Shown here: positions 60,600-64,000 of the stretch, piece by piece | Position numbering within the stretch: the first letter of the stretch is position 1 | Layout of the letters: every line of letters begins with the position of its first letter | Assembly (NCBI GenBank): GCA_014338405.1 | Contig: JTDE01000714.1 | Location: forward strand, 65,571 to 129,570 | From: Paragonimus skrjabini miyazakii | Taxonomy: Eukaryota > Platyhelminthes > Trematoda > Plagiorchiida > Troglotrematidae | DNA length: 64,000 nt | Direction of reading: 5' to 3' | Notes under the pieces: generated by a model | The model's input: the letters and a program-made list of their open reading frames with translations, nothing else | Database searches by the model: none | Told to the model about the DNA's origin: nothing | Program-made: the position numbers and the translations under genes

Positions 60600-60840
60600 A
60601 CAATGTGAACATTACTCACATGCGAATGTGGACGAACGTTTTGATGTGATAATTTAGTCTTGACAACACAGTATGTAATAAGTACACGTCATTAGCATGT
60701 GATTCATGGTTGAAATCCTGTTCGTGGCAAGGACGTGCACTACTGGAAAGTCAAGTCTAGTGCTTCCTTTTAAAAGAAGATAGCTGAGATGTCCATCTAA
60801 ATGCGAAAACCGCCATCAACTGTGATTGGTGGCATCAAGG
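60600..60840 (+). repeat. SINE copy with leader, plus orientation
   Basis: The leader 'gaacattactcacatgcga' to 'tgataatttagtcttgac' matches the 4.76-kb copy. The head has 'gattcatggttgaaatcctg' as a B-box-like element. The body includes 'gtgcactactggaaagtcaa' and 'gtctagtgcttcctttt', ending near 'ccatcaactgtgattgg'. Confidence 0.6.
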
Positions 60841-60877
60841 CATCGAAAGAAAAGTGAGCATGGAATTTCATTTTCAG

Positions 60878-61041
60878 TTGTCTATAATTCGAAACTAGAC
60901 GATAGACTAGTGAGGTCAGTTAAAGCCCGCATGATCAGTGACCCCAGAATTAACCAAACTCGTGAAGCAGCGGTTGTGTTAGCACAGTTCGTGGACCTTG
61001 CGCAGCATAACCTGTTCAACAATCATGAGAAAATTCACTAG
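60878..61041 (+). CDS. Candidate terminal exon, unknown plus-strand gene
   Basis: A strong acceptor (ggaatttcattttcag) leads into a 53-codon frame to TAG, reading VYNSKLDDRLVRSVKARMIS and then REAAVVLAQFVDLAQHNLFN, helical and protein-like. It lies just upstream of the DDHD1-like exons on the opposite strand. Family unknown. It may be a chance frame. Confidence 0.3.
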
Positions 61042-61049
61042 CGTGATGA

Positions 61050-61920
61050 CAAAACATACAAGTGTGTTTGCCACTTTGTTCTTTTTACATACACACACCT
61101 GGGCAATGAAGATATTGACGGACAAAAAAATGAGAACAGTGGTTCGCTCATTAGTTAAACAACGTCAAAAAACGCACGAGCTATACCCGAGCAAATTTCG
61201 CAGCGCCCCTACAAACGGTCACCGTGAGATGGTGTGTGAACACGAAGAATCCGAAACTATAACACAAAAATACAAGGGTCATAATTCACTTGCAATTACG
61301 TAGCCGTAACAGTTTTTGAACAGAGTGATAGCCGTATGCATTGTGAAGCGAACAAAACATGGAAAGCATTGGTATGGGCAATCGATTATCGAACGAGGAA
61401 GTGGGTTTCTTTTGACTGCCTGTTGTACTGCCATTTGATGATTGTGCAACTATCGTTGGACATAGCTTGATAGGTGATTCGTTGCCTTCTGTTTCACATT
61501 TACAGGTGTGCCCATAGAGTACGCCTGATCCGCTTGAATGTAATCTCAGTTGCTTGACCACAAGTGTGATGATCTACACAGCTCTTGGTAGGTCAAGTGA
61601 CTTCGTAGCAAGTACAAACAACAGAAGGTCCCAAAAGCCGTTCAATAAACGGACGTATGTTATCCCATAAGGGCAGACGTAAGGCTGTCGTTGAATATGT
61701 CGTTGAACATTGCTGAATCTCCCTAGGAAGCTTTCCGGATAATTCTAGTTAAAAAATGCATTAATCGAGGCAGTTCAAGCTCCATAGAGTAGCCAGTGTA
61801 AATCCATTTCGTTAGAAAAAATAGAGTGCGCCCCAGTCCCTAGTTGTGCAAACACGAAGCGTCGAGCTACAAATATTATCTATACATATACATATAAAGT
61901 ATTAAAAAAGACAAACACTG
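61050..61920. other. No confident gene
   Basis: It holds a 91-codon minus-strand frame (61286-61561), polar and Cys-containing (GHTCKCETEGNESPIKLC). It could be an upstream DDHD1-like exon in a variable region, but neither conserved motifs nor phase-compatible splice sites were found. Confidence 0.3.
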
Positions 61921-61935
61921 AGTAGTGAACGATTT

Positions 61936-61980
61936 ATTGCGACGTTTTAAATCCTCACTAGGATCCGTTATCAAACGAGT
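61936..61980 (-). ncRNA. Degenerate hammerhead-like motif at the 3' end of PLE copy 6
   Basis: On the element strand, TTGATAACGGATCC, a loop (TAGTGA), GGATTT and AAAACGTCGC. This fits a hammerhead layout of CUGAUGA, a GGATCC helix II, GAAAC and GTC cleavage triplet, with two changes in the first box and one in the second. The 6-bp helix II is partly retained. Activity is unlikely in this copy. Confidence 0.4.
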
Positions 61981-62010
61981 AAATGTGTTGGAATGTGATT
62001 GCTCTGCCGC

Positions 62011-62840
62011 TCACCGTGTTCGCCTGTCGGTCTGTCTTCGTTCGTTTTTCGTTCCAGTGTCAACGATGCTGACGTAATGGCTGTCTATATCTACGTGTCG
62101 ACTGAACAAATTCCGCGAATACACAGCCTCCAGTACACGCCGTTCCCCTTTCATCTTTGCCCGTGAGACCACTTTCGCATGATCTATGTTGATCTCGTGG
62201 CCTGGGCCGCACAGTGGTGCCACAGGTGTCATCTAGGGTCGGCTCGTCGCATCGCTAGTTTGTGTTTGTGCACGCGTGTGCGAAGCTGTTTGCCTGTCTC
62301 TCCCACATACTGTTGGTCACACCTCAGACACGGAATCGCGTAGACCACGCCAGACTGTTCGTATGGCTCTACACGATCCTTAGCGTTCACCAAAGCTGAA
62401 CGGAGTGTTGAGTTTGGCCTGTGTGATATTTAGATGCCCAGTAGTTGGAGCATCCTTTGTGCTGCTTCAGATGTGCCATGAATATATGGCACTGCCATTC
62501 GCGTTTTGGGTTCTGTACGTTCAGTTCTTGTGAAACCCCTGGCAGATGCCTTTATAAAACTGCTGGGGTGCCCGTTAGAAGTGAACAGATTGAACAGGTG
62601 CTTTTGTTCTTGTCTTCTGAGTTCAGTTGAACTACAGTGCGTGTTTGCACGTCGAAATAATGTTCGCACACAGCTTTTAAACTGACAGGTTGGATGATTT
62701 CTATCGAACCTGAGAATGACATCAGTTGCTGTCGGTTTACGATAGACAGTAGTTTCAAGCATGCCACCAGGTTTTCTTATGACCGATACATCGAGAAACG
62801 CTAGGCGTGAATATATATATACGTATTCAGTGGAGTACAC
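62011..62840 (-). pseudogene. PLE RT C-terminus and GIY-YIG endonuclease, copy 6
   Basis: Three frame blocks. 62840-62430: RT thumb/connector region. 62403-62230: the GIY-YIG core GVVYAIPCLRCDQQYVGETG followed by KQLRTRVHKHKLAMR. Here VVY and YVG stand for the GIY..YIG pair, the two Cys are spaced C-x-x-C, and an Arg follows as expected. 62232-62011: GPGHEINIDHAKVVSRAKMK and GERRVLEAVYSRNLFS, with the conserved HEID-like and Glu positions. The frame shifts once between endonuclease halves (near 62232) and once before the core. Apart from those shifts the catalytic-type residues look intact. Confidence 0.82.
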
Positions 62841-63179
62841 GCTGAATCACACAACGCTTATTCATGCTGAGTTCCAAGAAGAGCAGTTGTTTATTGGTAC
62901 CATTTTGTATTGAGTTGATCTGCTTAATTAAGCTATCTGCTTCGATTTTAGCATTCGTGATTAAGGAACCTGATTAAGACGCTGTTTGTACAGCATCACA
63001 TTATTAAGTTCCACTGAAATTTGCATTTCTAATTTGGCCATAAAGGTATTGATTAAAACTGGATCAATTGCACTGTCAACCCTCAACCTAGAAATAAGCT
63101 TTGCCATGAAAACGTAAAGCTTAAGCTGGTCGTACGTGATAATTGTTTTAACGGTGAGTGTCAAGCTAGATCAGCCGTG

Positions 63180-64000
63180 CAGAATTTGAGGATGATTAAG
63201 GATAAGTGATTAGACCATGTAATAATGATGCCAATCAGTTTCCACGCCGAGCATTCTCTGCCGATACTCTGATAAAACTATGATTTGGGACAGAAAAAAG
63301 GAGACAGCGATTTGGCCACGGCAGGTGACGTTCGTTTCCAGATCTGACGCCTTGGTGACTTAAACAGCCGGGGGCTATAGACTTCCGAACAGAGAGCAGC
63401 AAATCACATCCTGCGGCGTGAATCCTATCGTTAGTTGGCTCTGTTGTCTTGGGGAGCGAATTACTGAAGCAAGGCAGTGAAATCCACGGAAAACATCGCG
63501 GATGTCGCTAAACTCCTACCTGAGGCTAAGGAGTCCACATGAAATGTGCAGAGACCCTGACGCTAAATGTTCAACTTCAGACATAAGGTCTTCATGCACC
63601 AGGCTTTAGTTCCTTTATTTTTTTTTACACTAGAACATGTTTACTTGTCTCGCCATGTGATTCCACAGTGGCTGATCATCAGCGCTGGCTGCTGGCTGGC
63701 TTACGGATATCAATAACAACGATGGCAATTACACTTTAATTATCGTTACAATCATAAATAGGTTATTATGAACGTTATTACTATTAGTAACGCCATCTTA
63801 TGTTATTTGCTTGGCGTATGATACAAAAAGAACATACTGCAAGAGCAAAAAGAAGCAGATAGGGAAGGACGAACGGGAGAGGCGAGCATAAAGTAGCCTT
63901 GGAGCACTAGAACGACGACGATCTGTGTTTGACCGTGAAAAAATGTATGCACACGGTTTCTGCAAACATGGTCCAGGAAACGGCCGGTTAAGGTGGAAGC
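63180..64000. other. Unassigned to window end
   Basis: A moderately GC-rich stretch at about 63300-63560 stands out from its flanks but shows no recognised domain or repeat partner. The N-terminal exons of the DDHD1-like gene are expected further on, outside the window. Confidence 0.35.

Larger units (their letters stand above)
61930..63170 (-). mobile_element. 5'-truncated PLE with preserved GIY-YIG endonuclease (copy 6)
   Basis: A minus-strand PLE of a subfamily clearly different from copies 1-5. From 63170 it reads a decayed RT palm (INTFMAKLEMQISVELNNVM) and the connector SRLAFLDVSVIRKPGGMLET. It then reads TVYRKPTATDVILRFDRNHP, LFRRANTHCSSTELRRQEQK and FNLFTSNGHPSSFI, all in one 136-codon frame. 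The endonuclease follows at 62403-62230, and the final domain at 62232-62011. A degenerate hammerhead-like motif lies at its 3' end. No terminal repeat partner was found at the 5' side. Confidence 0.85.

Noticed and set aside
61286..61561. Upstream DDHD1-like exon
   Set aside because: Correct strand and position, but it lacks the conserved motifs expected before LRESCAKLRAKYF and no splice pair gives the required phase.
1..64000. CRISPR arrays, operons, ribosome-binding sites or riboswitches
   Set aside because: The window is eukaryotic in structure; no regularly spaced direct repeats or bacterial gene organisation are present.

Overview
The window looks like nuclear DNA from a flatworm, most likely a digenean trematode. 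It has low gene density, short exons separated by kilobase-scale introns with GT..AG borders, many decayed Penelope-like retroelements (PLEs), a tRNA-derived SINE family and two 100-N assembly gaps. The species assignment is an inference from this style; no diagnostic marker gene is present.

Layout. (1) About 2.2-3.3 kb, + strand: a compact 256-residue open reading frame of unknown function with a good start context and a downstream AATAAA. (2) About 8.9-30 kb, - strand: dispersed exons of an immunoglobulin-superfamily protein. At least four exons carry Ig signatures or fit them with good splice sites. (3) This Ig locus is riddled with PLEs: a near-complete copy (6244-8554) with 138/139-bp inverted terminal repeats, a second decayed copy (14969-16526) with its own ~197-bp inverted terminal repeats, and two 3' fragments (17444-18003 and 21722-22330). 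(4) 30-38 kb has almost no recognisable genes: one plausible + strand terminal exon (32549-32781) and a GC-rich block at 30.48-30.87 kb. (5) 38086-60050, - strand: the best gene in the window, the C-terminal 587 residues of a DDHD1-like phospholipase A1 in seven phase-consistent exons, running from the lipase nucleophile motif to the stop codon. Its introns hold a PLE 3' end, a Tc1/mariner remnant, a Ty3/gypsy Gag remnant and several SINEs. (6) 61.9-63.2 kb, - strand: a 5'-truncated PLE of a different subfamily with a well-preserved GIY-YIG endonuclease domain.

Six PLE copies of several lineages lie in 64 kb. Four of them carry, just 3' of the endonuclease end, a sequence resembling a hammerhead ribozyme core; in the two copies with inverted repeats it lies inside the repeat. 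This recurrence is the most interesting non-gene signal here. A second is a SINE family that occurs twice as head-to-head inverted pairs.

All gene calls come from reading translations, splice-site consensus and exon-phase continuity by eye. No database search or structure prediction was run.
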